From positions 180,745 to 244,744 of the forward strand of contig JAJSLM010000003.1 in assembly GCA_026127925.1 (NCBI GenBank): a stretch of DNA of 64,000 bases, given 5' to 3'. Of the stretch, positions 1-9,341 are shown piece after piece. A program made the translations under genes and the position numbers. Source of the stretch: Thermoplasmatales archaeon. Lineage in GTDB: Archaea; Thermoplasmatota; Thermoplasmata; Thermoplasmatales; Thermoplasmataceae. The notes beneath the pieces are model-generated. The model had not been told where the DNA came from, searched no databases, and worked only from the letters and a program-made list of their open reading frames with translations. Every line of letters starts with the position of its first letter. Positions within the stretch are counted from its first letter, which is position 1.

Positions 1-427
1 TATTGACAACTCCATTGATTATCTCATTGACCCTCTTCGAGGCAAATCCAGAAAGAACACCAACAAAAATGGAAATCATCGTTCCGAAAATTCCAACGGA
101 AAAGCCTATCATCAGAGTTGGAGCAGCGCCCGCTAGAAGCTGGGAAAAAACATCCTGTCCATATACCGTAGTACCGAGCAAGTTAACGCCGCTGGGCGGC
201 AGAGATTTAGGGAAGAGGTAAGCATTTGGGCTGAACGGGGTATAAAAAATACCAACAACAGCGAAAACAAGGATTGAAACAAGAAGAAAGAAGCCTGCCT
301 TCGCCTTGTTATTCTGGAGAAGGACCGAAAGCGGACTGTAGAGTTTCCTTAAAAGAGAGATTATGCTGTTATTCGAGATTTTGTTTGGCAAGTCTGATCC
401 GTCTTTGAGACCATCCAAGTCATTCAC
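1..427 (-). CDS. dppC: Peptide ABC transporter permease DppC (3' end outside window)
   Basis: This is the second integral membrane subunit of a dipeptide/oligopeptide importer. The reading frame is open from a GTG at 427 to the window edge, so about 142 N-terminal residues are visible. It has a charged cytoplasmic leader, a first membrane helix (FFLLVSILVFAVVGIFY), then a proline-rich outer loop with LLGTTVYGQDVFSQLLAG, which matches the DppC/OppC pattern 'GTD..GRD..SR.i.G', and a second helix (TLMIGFSVGIFGTMISIFVG). The GTG overlaps the end of dppB by 8 nt, and an AGGAAG-like ribosome site lies just upstream, so translational coupling is likely. The ATG at 423 is out of frame and soon meets a stop, so it was not chosen. 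Confidence 0.85.
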   Translation of the reverse strand, partial: MNDLDGLKDGSDLPNKISNNSIISLLRKLYSPLSVLLQNNKAKAGFFLLVSILVFAVVGIFYTPFSPNAYLFPKSLPPSGVNLLGTTVYGQDVFSQLLAGAAPTLMIGFSVGIFGTMISIFVGVLSGFASKRVNEIINGVVN

Positions 428-1436
428 CTTCCTGCTTTATCCTCGGATCGAGAAAGCCATAGAGTATATCAACCACGAGGTTACCCACCAGCACAGCTAT
501 TATGACCATAAGGAATATCCCCTGCAAAAGCGGGTAATCAAGATTATCTATGGCAGTGATCATGTACAAGCCAACACCAGGATATGAAAATATGGATTCC
601 TCTATTATGACCCCGCTTACTGATAAACCGATAGACATGGAAAATCCTGTCAGGTTCGGCAGTATTGCATTTCTGTATGCTATTCTCTTTAACTGATAAT
701 CCTTCATGCCAAGATTCTCGGAAAAATTTATGTAATCGCTGTTGACGTTCGGAATTATGTTATTCCGCATACCAAGAACCCACCCCCCGAGGGATGTAAG
801 CATTATCGTAGCTACCGGAAGTACAGCGTGGTAGAGCACGCTTATGATAAAAGGGGCATTGAATCCCATGTTTACGCTTGAAGAATATGCTCCTCCAATA
901 GGAAAAAGCTTGCCGTAGACTGAGAATATGTCAAGCATGATGAAGGCGAGAACAAATGCCGGGAACGCAGCCATGAACATGGCGAAAAGGTCAACGGCCA
1001 GGTCCTTCGAGGTGTTACGATTCATTCCCGCATATCGTCCCAGTCTGTTTCCTATGAAAAAGGATAGTGTTATGGACGAGATCACAAGGAAAAGTGTCCA
1101 GGGGAGAGCCTCGGCAAGAATTGTTGCAACTGGAACTGGGTAATAAGCGATCGAAACCCCAAGATTACCGTGAAAAAGATCGATTACATAGGTGAAGAAC
1201 TGAACGTATATCGGTTTATTTGATATCCCGTATTCAACTTCTAGTTGATGGAGATATGTCAAATTTATGGAGCCGCCTCCTTCTCTCAGGACATCTTCAT
1301 AAACTGTGTAAGCAGGGTCACCCGGAATAAGCCTAGGCAAAACAAAATTAAGGATCAAGGCCCCAAAAAAAACTATTAAAAAAACAGTAAGTTTTTTTAG
1401 TATATATTTTACAGGAAGCGACGTTCTAACCACCAA
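420..1436 (-). CDS. dppB: Peptide ABC transporter permease DppB
   Basis: This is the first membrane permease of the peptide importer, 338 residues, the usual length for DppB. It has an N-terminal helix (residues 14-30), the family signature LPRLIPGDPA after that helix, and about five further membrane helices. The EAA loop that docks on the ATPase is visible near residues 235-260 (DYINFSENLGMKDYQLKRIA). The start is either TTG at 1436 or GTG at 1433; no clear Shine-Dalgarno distinguishes them. It lies 15 nt downstream of the binding-protein gene and overlaps dppC, so the order is binding protein, dppB, dppC. The ATPase genes would be expected beyond the left edge. Confidence 0.93.
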   Translation of the reverse strand: MVVRTSLPVKYILKKLTVFLIVFFGALILNFVLPRLIPGDPAYTVYEDVLREGGGSINLTYLHQLEVEYGISNKPIYVQFFTYVIDLFHGNLGVSIAYYPVPVATILAEALPWTLFLVISSITLSFFIGNRLGRYAGMNRNTSKDLAVDLFAMFMAAFPAFVLAFIMLDIFSVYGKLFPIGGAYSSSVNMGFNAPFIISVLYHAVLPVATIMLTSLGGWVLGMRNNIIPNVNSDYINFSENLGMKDYQLKRIAYRNAILPNLTGFSMSIGLSVSGVIIEESIFSYPGVGLYMITAIDNLDYPLLQGIFLMVIIAVLVGNLVVDILYGFLDPRIKQEGE

Positions 1437-1451
1437 ATTAAAGAATGATAT

Positions 1452-3296
1452 TTAATCATTCTTTCTCTTTTGCTTTTTGTTGTTTAGGTAGAGAACAGAG
1501 CCTATTGCTACAACTGCGACCACAACGCCGACAGCAATATAGTCATAGGTTAACGGACTAATTCCTTTATTAGGTGTAGCAGAGGTGTTCAGTGGATACA
1601 GGTGAAGCATCACAACTTCAGACGGCCCTGGGTACCATGGAACAGGTATCCAGAACGGATTCGAGGCATTCGGCCATCCACCTATTGAAGTATTCACGTA
1701 TTCATACCACTGAGCAGAGTAGACCAGAGGAATCATAGGCATCTGTTCCGTAACGATTGTTACCATGTGGTTTATATCGCTCTTTTGGTAGGTCAGATTT
1801 CCTGTAAGCGTGTAGTTGTTGTAGTAAGTCATAAAATTAGTTGAGGAATAATTCCACCTCTCCTCATTGATATATGAAGTATTTCCAATGGGGACAATGT
1901 TGCCAATGAAGCCGCCATAATCATAATATGGCGTAGGTCCAACTCCTGTAACTGTATCAAGTGCCATTTGGTAATTTCCGTCAGATATGTCGCTTGCTAT
2001 AACGCTTGAAGTGGGTGTTGTCGTTGTAATGGTGAGTCCGATCGCCTTGAGATCTTTTGCAATGATGGTTATGTCCGTATCCCAGTCAGTGTAACCCGCC
2101 ACAGACATCAAGTTCAAATCAGGAACTACAGTTCCGTTAGGGGCAGTGAGCTGACCCTTTGAATTGAGTTTATATCCGTGGTCTGATAGTATGCTTAGTG
2201 CGAGAGTAACGTTGTATTCTGCAAATTTGTTGGCCAAATTCGTGTTAGACGTGTTAAGATACGACATCTGCTGCTGCAGTATATTCGCGCCATTTGCGGG
2301 TGTCTCGTATCCATATTCTCCGATGTTGTCTATAGCTGTTCTATTGATAGCCACACTCAGTGCTTCTCTGAAGAATGTCTGGTTAAGCGGGTAGATGAGG
2401 TTATTCAGGACTATGGTAGTCTGTTGCCCCGGAGGATACCAGTATTTGTTATGCGCGGGATTATTGGCTGTAAATAATTGAGTCACGTTTGGTTCAAAGA
2501 CAGAGGCCCATTCGACCTTACCCTCCGCCAAAGCGAGTGCAAGTGCACTGTTGCTGGTATAATCAACATAGACTACGTTTGTAATTTTTGGTTCATTTGG
2601 TTGCCAGTAATGAGGATTTTTCGTAAGCACTATCTTTTGAGGACTGAAGCTCTGCAGTATATATGGTCCAGTTCCTATCGGATCTGTAACTATCTGACTT
2701 TGGGGATCAGGAACGCCGTTAGATGTTGCATTTTCCCATGTCTCGTTTACCGGGAAAATAACCTGTGATCCGATATAGAAGAGATACTGGGTCTGTGGTG
2801 AAGTGAATTTGAACGAGACCTGGTATGGACCTACGGCGGTAATGTTGCTTATAACTGGCCATGAACCAAGAGCTTTCTTTTCAAGATTAAAGGTATAAAC
2901 AACATCTTGTGAGTTGAAGGGAGCACCATTGCTATAAGTTACATTATGACGCAATGTGATGTTAAGGTACATGCCATTAGGGCTAAACTTATACGACGTT
3001 CCCAACCAGGGCAGTACAGTTCCATTGTATGTATTTATCTGGAACAACGGCTCAAAAATGAATCCCATAATCCCAGCAGGAGTTGTCCATACGTTGAACG
3101 GGTTAAAATTATCCACGAACGCGGCAGTTGGTCCCGGGGAGAGATACAGCGTACTCTGGTTGCTCGCAGTTGCTGCATTTGTCACAGTCGATGAGTGCGC
3201 GACAGACGAATGCCCACCGAAAACGACAAATCCAGACAAAACCATAATCAACGCAATTGCTACTGCAATTTTTCGTTTACTACTTATTATTGTCAT
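1452..3296 (-). CDS. ABC transporter substrate-binding protein, family 5 (peptide-binding)
   Basis: This extracellular solute receptor of the peptide importer (SBP_bac_5 family) captures peptides and passes them to DppB/DppC. The chosen ATG at 3296 gives 614 residues, beginning with a basic stretch and a hydrophobic signal segment (IAVAIALIMVLSGFVVFGG). The body contains family hallmarks such as NAASNQSTLYL-type N-terminus, LNITLRHNVTYSNGAPFNSQDVV (given here only as a landmark near residue 120) and many N-x-S/T sequons, as expected for a glycosylated archaeal surface protein. A C-terminal membrane anchor (IAVGVVVAVVAIGSVLYL) with a basic tail holds it in the membrane. An in-frame extension back to 3446 exists, but a TATA box at 3318-3326 fits transcription starting exactly at 3296. 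Confidence 0.9.
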   Translation of the reverse strand: MTIISSKRKIAVAIALIMVLSGFVVFGGHSSVAHSSTVTNAATASNQSTLYLSPGPTAAFVDNFNPFNVWTTPAGIMGFIFEPLFQINTYNGTVLPWLGTSYKFSPNGMYLNITLRHNVTYSNGAPFNSQDVVYTFNLEKKALGSWPVISNITAVGPYQVSFKFTSPQTQYLFYIGSQVIFPVNETWENATSNGVPDPQSQIVTDPIGTGPYILQSFSPQKIVLTKNPHYWQPNEPKITNVVYVDYTSNSALALALAEGKVEWASVFEPNVTQLFTANNPAHNKYWYPPGQQTTIVLNNLIYPLNQTFFREALSVAINRTAIDNIGEYGYETPANGANILQQQMSYLNTSNTNLANKFAEYNVTLALSILSDHGYKLNSKGQLTAPNGTVVPDLNLMSVAGYTDWDTDITIIAKDLKAIGLTITTTTPTSSVIASDISDGNYQMALDTVTGVGPTPYYDYGGFIGNIVPIGNTSYINEERWNYSSTNFMTYYNNYTLTGNLTYQKSDINHMVTIVTEQMPMIPLVYSAQWYEYVNTSIGGWPNASNPFWIPVPWYPGPSEVVMLHLYPLNTSATPNKGISPLTYDYIAVGVVVAVVAIGSVLYLNNKKQKRKND

Positions 3297-3317
3297 TACT
3301 CGATTCATCCAATGGGT

Positions 3318-3326
3318 ATATTTATA
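3318..3326 (-). promoter_or_regulatory. TATA box of the peptide transporter operon
   Basis: On the minus strand the sequence reads CTATAAATA. Its centre is about 26 bp upstream of the ATG at 3296, the standard archaeal TATA-to-start distance, implying a leaderless mRNA. This is why the shorter binding-protein start was chosen. Confidence 0.6.
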
Positions 3327-3528
3327 GTTTGAGCATTTTAATATACTTAGGAATGTAGTATAGGATACAACAGCGAAATTTACAGCCTCTTCAAAAATAC
3401 AGTCTCTAGCTGGGATAATCATTCTTAAAACATAGCAAATTTGCAAGAAGAGAGAGATGTTTCATTAACTTTAGAGAAATTAATGGAGAGTACACAAGTA
3501 TCGGCTTGGGACTCTTTTTTGAGTGGTT

Positions 3529-4920
3529 TTAATAAGACTGAGTTTTGTCGCTAATAAAGTCATTCATCATTTTTATAAGATCTATGAGCAGAACATCTTC
3601 GTCACTAAAAGAGAAACCAGATCGGGAGTAAATTATGTATTTGTTGTTTCTTCTCTCTTTGTACCAAGGAAAAAGTTCAGATTTCTTAATGAGCTCATTT
3701 AGTGTATCGCGTCCAACTTTCCTGTTAGTCCATTTAGATTCGGAAAAATACACGGTGGACGAACGAGAATCAACCGCTACAGCGTCTATCTCAGTTTCTC
3801 TGAACCACCATCTCCCTATATCTGTGGCAAAAATTTTTTTTGTTCTAACCATGGTTGCTATATGTTCAATACAAATGTCTTCGAATATTTTGGAAACATA
3901 TTCATCTAATCCTTTCATAATTACGTCAGAAACCGCATCCGAAAGCCCAAACTCTATCATAGGTACTTTATCTCTGATAAACTTAAACCAGAACCTGAAA
4001 AAATTGTCCGCAATTCTGTATCTAGTTCGACCCCGTTTGCCGAATTCAAATATGGGGTAACGTCTTTCGACTATATCTAGGCCTTCCGTAAGGTAGTGCA
4101 TATATTTGGGTATCTCAGTCTGGTTTATCCCTGCCTTGTTAGCAATTTCGGACAATGTAGAAGCTCCAGAAGCCATATTTTCAAGAATATCCATGTAACG
4201 CATGGGCTCTCTAGTATTTTCGGAAAGGATGAAGGATGGCTCCTGAAAAAGCAAGCTCATTTTGTTCAGCATGGAGGTCTTTAAGTTTCTCTTTAGCGTC
4301 AGTTTTGGATCATAGTTCAGGAGATACATAGGTGTTCCTCCATAAACAGAAAATGCCCTCACCATATCCTGTGGACCAATGTCCTTAAAAAAAGGAATAG
4401 CGCCCTTGAAACTCAGAGACTTCATTTTCAGTTGTGCGGTTCTCCTCCCGTAAAGTGGAGAGGAGTGGGAAAGGAGATCAGATTCTATTACGCCAACAGC
4501 AGAACCGGTTAAAATAAGCTTGATCTGACTTTTGCTTAGAGTCTGATCCCATAATGCCTGGAGCTCAATGTTCAAGTCTTTATCAAGATCGATACCTCTT
4601 TGAAATTCATCTAGTACAACTAAAATTTTCCTAGATTGTGAAATCTGAGACAACAAAACAAAGAACTCCCTAAAGCTCTTTATTGAAGGTTTAACTGGAA
4701 GTGCCCCTGCATGGTACATTGTTTCGGAAAAATTGTTCAGAAGACGATTCAAATTAAAACTATCGAACAAGAAATAAAGTCCTGAGTACTTCCTAATCAG
4801 ATGATAACACAACTCTGTCTTTCCTATCCTTCTACGGCCATATAAGACAACTAATGAGGCGCCTTCTGATTGGTATATTTTGTCAATTGTGCTTATTTCA
4901 TCTTCTCGGTCCAGGAACAT
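3529..4920 (-). CDS. Archaeal AAA ATPase with C-terminal DUF234 nuclease-fold domain
   Basis: A 463-residue P-loop ATPase of the Arch_ATPase/DUF234 family, whose cellular role is not established and which is frequent in archaeal accessory regions. Residues 1-10 (MFLDREDEIS) match the usual family start. The Walker A motif is GRRRIGKTE (about 28-36) and Walker B is ILVVLDEFQ (about 99-107). A winged-helix stretch follows the ATPase core (SEIANKAGINQTEIPKYMHYL). The C-terminal third carries EIDAVAV...FSESKW, the D-(x)n-ExK pattern of PD-(D/E)XK nuclease folds. An alternative ATG five codons upstream (4935) exists; the TATA-like AATATATT at 4954-4962 puts the transcription start near 4932, so 4920 is favoured. 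It stands alone. Confidence 0.85.
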   Translation of the reverse strand: MFLDREDEISTIDKIYQSEGASLVVLYGRRRIGKTELCYHLIRKYSGLYFLFDSFNLNRLLNNFSETMYHAGALPVKPSIKSFREFFVLLSQISQSRKILVVLDEFQRGIDLDKDLNIELQALWDQTLSKSQIKLILTGSAVGVIESDLLSHSSPLYGRRTAQLKMKSLSFKGAIPFFKDIGPQDMVRAFSVYGGTPMYLLNYDPKLTLKRNLKTSMLNKMSLLFQEPSFILSENTREPMRYMDILENMASGASTLSEIANKAGINQTEIPKYMHYLTEGLDIVERRYPIFEFGKRGRTRYRIADNFFRFWFKFIRDKVPMIEFGLSDAVSDVIMKGLDEYVSKIFEDICIEHIATMVRTKKIFATDIGRWWFRETEIDAVAVDSRSSTVYFSESKWTNRKVGRDTLNELIKKSELFPWYKERRNNKYIIYSRSGFSFSDEDVLLIDLIKMMNDFISDKTQSY

Positions 4921-5188
4921 GATAATTATACTCATAATACTTAGTATTATAATAATATATTCTTACCTACGATCTCAAGGATACTCTGAGAGTTTCACAA
5001 AGAATAAAATAGCAGTCTTCTGACAAAAGGAACAGAGATACATAACTACATCCCGCATCTTTGCTAAATATTAAGAAAATTATATCACGGTTCCACTACA
5101 TTTTGCAATTTAATAAACTCAGGAGGCATGCTGATATTGAAACTATTGATTCCAGCTTGCATGAACAAGTATGCTCACAAAAACATTA

Positions 5189-6025
5189 TCATGTATCATT
5201 TCTCTTGCTACTGAGGTCGTATTCCCCTTTGAGTAGAAACATCGCTATGATTATTATGGCGAGATAAAAAATAATGGGAAACGGGGTGTATGCTGTTCCG
5301 CACGTTCCCATTGATGAAGGATAAAATATCCTCTGAAAAATCAATGCCATTGGTACGAATAGAGATATTATAAGAAAAATAGGAAGGCCAACAAGAAGCA
5401 TCCTTTTGCTCTTAATGGTAAACGGCAAAACAAAGAGTGTGAATATCAACGCAGGTACAAGAAAAGAAACGAGGAGATATGGATTCAAACTTATCCCTGA
5501 AGGACCATAATTAATATACATCCCAAAAGCTGCACTATCTACTAGCGCAGTCATTGCTAAAGAACCAGCGAATATAGATCTATTAACGTTAGCCTTGTCA
5601 ATTTTAAACATAAAGAACGCAGTGATGGCGCTTGTTATTAAAAGAAAGACCATCGAAAATCTTCCAGGCTGAGCAAGCAGTAAAATAACGCCTCCAGCAG
5701 AAATCGCCAACATCAACCAAAAAAGGCCGACAAATGTATCTATCGACACATTTCCAAGTGGTCCAATGTTCCCTATTTTACGAGAAACAGACATTAACGG
5801 GATGAGTTGAGAAGCTGCCTTTCCATATTCATTTAGGGAGTACCTGTTACCGTTTTTATTTAGCATTGGAAAAAGGACTTTAAGGTGGTAATTCAGAAGA
5901 CCAGTAGAAATATTCATCTCATTCAGTATCTCTGTGTAGGTCATACTTTCATTTTTCTCTAATAATTGAATTATCATGATCCTGTTTTTATCTCCTATAG
6001 CTTTAATAATTTCATTTTGCGCCAT
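5189..6025 (-). CDS. Membrane-bound winged-helix transcriptional regulator
   Basis: A 278-residue one-component regulator. Residues 1-75 form an ArsR-like winged helix (GDKNRIMIIQLLEKN, then the recognition region NISTGLLNYHLKVL and a wing with NGNRYSLNEYGK). The remainder is hydrophobic, with about six predicted membrane helices, starting near residue 95 and ending with FPIIFYLAIIIIAMFLL before a short charged tail. Such proteins are thought to sense a membrane or envelope signal directly; the ligand cannot be told from sequence. A CTTTATTTC box about 25 bp upstream of 6025 fits a leaderless start. It is flanked by unrelated genes and is probably monocistronic. Confidence 0.75.
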   Translation of the reverse strand: MAQNEIIKAIGDKNRIMIIQLLEKNESMTYTEILNEMNISTGLLNYHLKVLFPMLNKNGNRYSLNEYGKAASQLIPLMSVSRKIGNIGPLGNVSIDTFVGLFWLMLAISAGGVILLLAQPGRFSMVFLLITSAITAFFMFKIDKANVNRSIFAGSLAMTALVDSAAFGMYINYGPSGISLNPYLLVSFLVPALIFTLFVLPFTIKSKRMLLVGLPIFLIISLFVPMALIFQRIFYPSSMGTCGTAYTPFPIIFYLAIIIIAMFLLKGEYDLSSKRNDT

Positions 6026-6160
6026 GTTGAAATGGCATGTTTTTCTGAAATAAAGTCTTATTCGAAAAGAGTTATTGTCAATTCATTTTCAAAGCCGAAA
6101 TCCTAGGGAAATCTTCACAATTTTGGAAAATCTTCTTATATAGTCATATCATCTTAAATT

Positions 6161-6691
6161 ATGGTAACAATACTAGGTTCAATAGATAACGCTTGGAAAC
6201 GGGGACATACGACTAACATACATCACCTAATATTCACCGAAGATTCTATATTGATATTTGATGTGATGAACAAAAAATATATCAGGAAGGAAACAAGAGA
6301 TTACCTTCTCTCTGATCCGTTAACCCTAGTTCCTAACACAGCTGTCGAATCTTATGGCACATACAAAGATTCAAAGATTATACATAAAGAGATCATTGAC
6401 CAGGCAATATCCGATGGTCTTCAAATCGAGAAAAATATAGAAGGCGAAATCACAAAGAACCCACCTGATTTCCAACAAATTAACTATGTCGATATAAAGA
6501 GCATAACACTTTCTCAGGGTAAATTTCTTGAGTTACCCTCATTAGACATTTCCACGAATTCAGATAACCTCAAATACAAACTGATGCACAATAATTATGA
6601 AAAGCTAGCCCATTTAGACGAGGAAACATTCAATAAATATACAGATACTCTGAAAAAAGCAATAGGAGACCGAGTGAAAACATTAGACTGA
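6161..6691 (+). CDS. Hypothetical protein, 176 residues
   Basis: No family recognised. The N-terminal half has alternating beta-strand-like segments (HHLIFTEDSILIFDVMNKKYI) and the second half has YVDIKSITLSQGKFLELPSL followed by an amphipathic helix near the C-terminus (EETFNKYTDTLKKAIGDRV). This strand-rich pattern ending in one helix is reminiscent of small PH-like domains, but that is only an impression. There is no signal peptide or membrane segment. A TTATATAG box at 6136-6143 lies about 22 bp upstream of the ATG, supporting a real, separately transcribed gene with a short or absent leader. Confidence 0.65.
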   Translation: MVTILGSIDNAWKRGHTTNIHHLIFTEDSILIFDVMNKKYIRKETRDYLLSDPLTLVPNTAVESYGTYKDSKIIHKEIIDQAISDGLQIEKNIEGEITKNPPDFQQINYVDIKSITLSQGKFLELPSLDISTNSDNLKYKLMHNNYEKLAHLDEETFNKYTDTLKKAIGDRVKTLD

Positions 6692-6811
6692 TCCATTAAA
6701 CAGACAAAGATATAGTTTAATATTGACATTAATTGTTGTTATTCTGGTCTATATATATTAGATTAGTGGACATATATGCCCGTGAATTTGTGATGCTTAG
6801 GCAAACTGTTA

Positions 6812-8134
6812 TCAATGTTTTTCATGAGTATAGTATTTTTCCAAGAATTGCTTAAGAATCTCGTCAGGATAGAGTGCGAATGCCCAGATAGGGTACAAGA
6901 AGAGATTTATACCGTTATATTCCCTGGCTTCAAAACTGTCCATGTTAAGAATAATACCTGAATCTAAGTTAAGCTTACTTAAAGAATTTGCAATTGCCTT
7001 ATAATCTATGTTTCCATTTTTCACCTCGACAGCAATCACGTTGCCATTTAGTGTTTTCACAAAATCAATCTCTGTTGATCCATCTCTGAAGTACATGTCA
7101 GTTGACAGGAAAAACTGAGCAGCATTCTCCAAGACATATGGAAATGACTCGTCATGTTCGGATGGCTCGACTGCATAGGTAAACGCTGTGCTGTATGGAT
7201 AGACCTTTTTTAATTTTCTTGAGCTTGAAAAATTTCCAGGTCTGAAATTGCTGACAAGCCGAATGATGAACGAGTACTCGAGGAAGGAAATAAAATTTCC
7301 AATGGTAGTACGGCTTCTTCCAAGCGTTGAAGAAAGTTTGTCAATGTTAATGATCATCCCAGGATTATGAAGAAAGATTTCAACAAGCTTCTTAAGAAGT
7401 TGAATATCTCTAATACCAAATTCCTGCGGAATATCGAAGTAGATAACTCGATCTAGAACAATGCTTCTTATATATTCAGAGATCTTCCATTGATTATTCT
7501 CGTTAATCAACTCAGGAAACCCGCCTTTCTTCAGATATTCAAAAAATAGCGGTTTCAACGTTTCACCTGCCAGCTTGAGTTTGTCGATTGAAACCTCGTA
7601 GCCCTTTAAGTGCAAGAAATCTCTAAATGAGATCGGATCGATTTTTAATTTAAAAATTCGACCTGCAAGGGTTTCGGATGATCTTTTGGACGCGTTGAGC
7701 GATGCTGATCCGGATACGGTGAATTTAAGGCCCGGATAGAGGTCATAATATATTTTCAGTTTATTCTCCCAGTCTTTGACTTTTTGTATTTCGTCAAGAA
7801 AAATGTATACGCTGTGTGCGTTGAAGACCGGGATATTCAATATCTTCTCAAAATAACTAGTCAGAACGTCATCGAAATCACCTGATAAATCGTCGAACGA
7901 GAAATAGAAAATATATCTGGGATCTATGTTCTTTTGAAGTAGGCGAGAAATCAACTGATACATAATTGTTGTTTTGCCTACCCTCCGCAATCCATATATT
8001 ATGGTAATACGCCGGTCGGTGAGAAGTTCACCAGCGAGTTTATATTCATTTCTGACAAACGTTTTAGCCAGTTCATTTCGTACCTTTCCAGATACCCACC
8101 ATTCATTGAATCTGGCCAGGAGCTTTTCTTCCAT
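6812..8134 (-). CDS. AAA ATPase with DUF4143 C-terminal domain
   Basis: A 440-residue P-loop ATPase of the AAA_14/DUF4143 type, common in archaeal genomes and of unproven function. Walker A is GLRRVGKTT (48-56) and Walker B is VYIFLDEIQK (109-118); a sensor-like TVSGSAS follows near residue 140. Residues around 265-290 resemble a winged helix (INIDKLSSTLGRSRTTIGNFI). The C-terminal domain carries STEIDFV...VIAVEVKNG, a PD-(D/E)XK-like D...ExK signature. The TATA-like GATATATTC about 25 bp upstream lies inside an inverted repeat (CGAATA-N7-TATTCG, 8152-8170), a possible operator. Confidence 0.85.
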   Translation of the reverse strand: MEEKLLARFNEWWVSGKVRNELAKTFVRNEYKLAGELLTDRRITIIYGLRRVGKTTIMYQLISRLLQKNIDPRYIFYFSFDDLSGDFDDVLTSYFEKILNIPVFNAHSVYIFLDEIQKVKDWENKLKIYYDLYPGLKFTVSGSASLNASKRSSETLAGRIFKLKIDPISFRDFLHLKGYEVSIDKLKLAGETLKPLFFEYLKKGGFPELINENNQWKISEYIRSIVLDRVIYFDIPQEFGIRDIQLLKKLVEIFLHNPGMIINIDKLSSTLGRSRTTIGNFISFLEYSFIIRLVSNFRPGNFSSSRKLKKVYPYSTAFTYAVEPSEHDESFPYVLENAAQFFLSTDMYFRDGSTEIDFVKTLNGNVIAVEVKNGNIDYKAIANSLSKLNLDSGIILNMDSFEAREYNGINLFLYPIWAFALYPDEILKQFLEKYYTHEKH

Positions 8135-8243
8135 ACGTACATCATATTATACGAATATATCAATTATTCGTCTATTATAGTAAGCGAATATCATGACTGA
8201 ATTGATCTTAATCCTCATTTATTTACAGGGTGGAAGGTCTCTT

Positions 8244-8740
8244 CTATAAATCAAAGAGATCAGTGAGAATAAGATCATCATTCTGAACTTTATGTCGAAA
8301 GCTCTTTGCTACTATTTGATAAGAGACTCTACTGAAATTTTTTCCTCTTAAGAATTTTTCTGCCTCTCTTTTCAGATTCGGCAGTATCTTGGTGTGATCG
8401 ATTTCGCCTTTCCATTTGCATTCGCAGAAAGATTTTTGCTGGGGTCGATTGTCCTTGGCAGGTACTGAAGAAGACTCTCCCATTCGTTAAGAGTAGTATT
8501 TTGTAGAAATTTATCTTGCAGGAAATCCGCAAGATTTTTTCCAAAATCGTCAACCTGCAATTTGTAATAGATATCTTCCGAAATATAGAACAATCCATGT
8601 TTATCCTTGAAAAATTCAGAAAGCAAAGTTGTTTTACCTATTCATCTTCTTCCATATAGGAAAAGTAACTTTGCACCAGGTAAAGACCACTCCTTGCCCA
8701 ATGTCTCCAATTCGGAGTTTCGATCAATAAATCTAATCAT
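8244..8740 (-). pseudogene. Decayed DUF234-type ATPase
   Basis: Three successive pieces of one Arch_ATPase/DUF234 gene can be read. The N-terminus (MIRFIDRNSELETLGKEW) runs to FLYGRR, where the third arginine codon of the expected GRRRIGKTT Walker A is TGA (8648-8650 region). The same frame continues with IGKTTLLSEFFKDK as far as about residue 110. A frameshift at roughly 8410-8430 then leads into the family C-terminus (SFCECKWKGEIDHTKI...DLILTDLFDL), so the whole middle of about 250 residues is missing. The stop inside the ATP-binding loop plus the internal deletion make it non-functional. Confidence 0.8.
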
Positions 8741-9341
8741 GATTAGGCCTAATTTCGATTTAGTGCCTAAACATTTGCATGATTTCCTAGCTGCACTTGA
8801 TTCTAGCTTATCGACTTGTTTTGTAAAATCCAAGTGGAAACTGGATAGTCAATCAAGAACATTGTTTTTATTGCGTGATGTGTGTTCTGAGATATATGAG
8901 TGGATACGCGGGTACAAAAACAAGACGGCTAAGAATACGTCTTAATGAGAGCTAAGAAGAGTTTTTCAAGAAATCCTGACAAAAGTGAAATATGATTACT
9001 TGCTGAATTTTCACATACTTAGTTGCAAAAAATGTGAATCAGAAATAGTTGAAGCATACTCAGAGAATAAACGAAAACATGTTAACGATGCATACGCTTG
9101 AAGTACCAGGCCAAGAGAACCTGAGATTGCTATCTTGTTGACTATTTGAAAATGATCTGCTCCAGATTAATAAATAGAATATAATATACCGAAAAATAGC
9201 GATTTCCTTAATAATTAGATTCTTAGCGCTATAAGGACGGAGGTCAGTATCGATGGTGGAAGTTATCCTCTCTCAGGATAATTTAGCATTGAAATTGTCC
9301 TGTGATAGGTAACTTCATATCAATGATTAAAATAACGATAT
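8741..9341. other. Intergenic region, about 600 bp, with weak small ORFs
   Basis: Nothing here is convincingly genic. On the plus strand an ATG at 8739 opens a 68-codon frame to 8945 (MIRPNFDLVPKHLHDFL...), starting back to back with the pseudogene. A later frame around 8953-9100 encodes a short CxxC-containing peptide (HILSCKKCESEIVEAYSE). They could be two halves of a small broken gene, but no homologue is recognised and neither has a clear promoter. Confidence 0.3.

Noticed and set aside
2956..3327. Plus-strand open frame of 123 codons opposite the binding protein
   Set aside because: It is antisense to the well-supported signal peptide and N-terminal domain of the solute-binding protein and has no promoter.
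4096..4284. 62-codon plus-strand frame
   Set aside because: It lies wholly within the antisense strand of the DUF234 ATPase gene.
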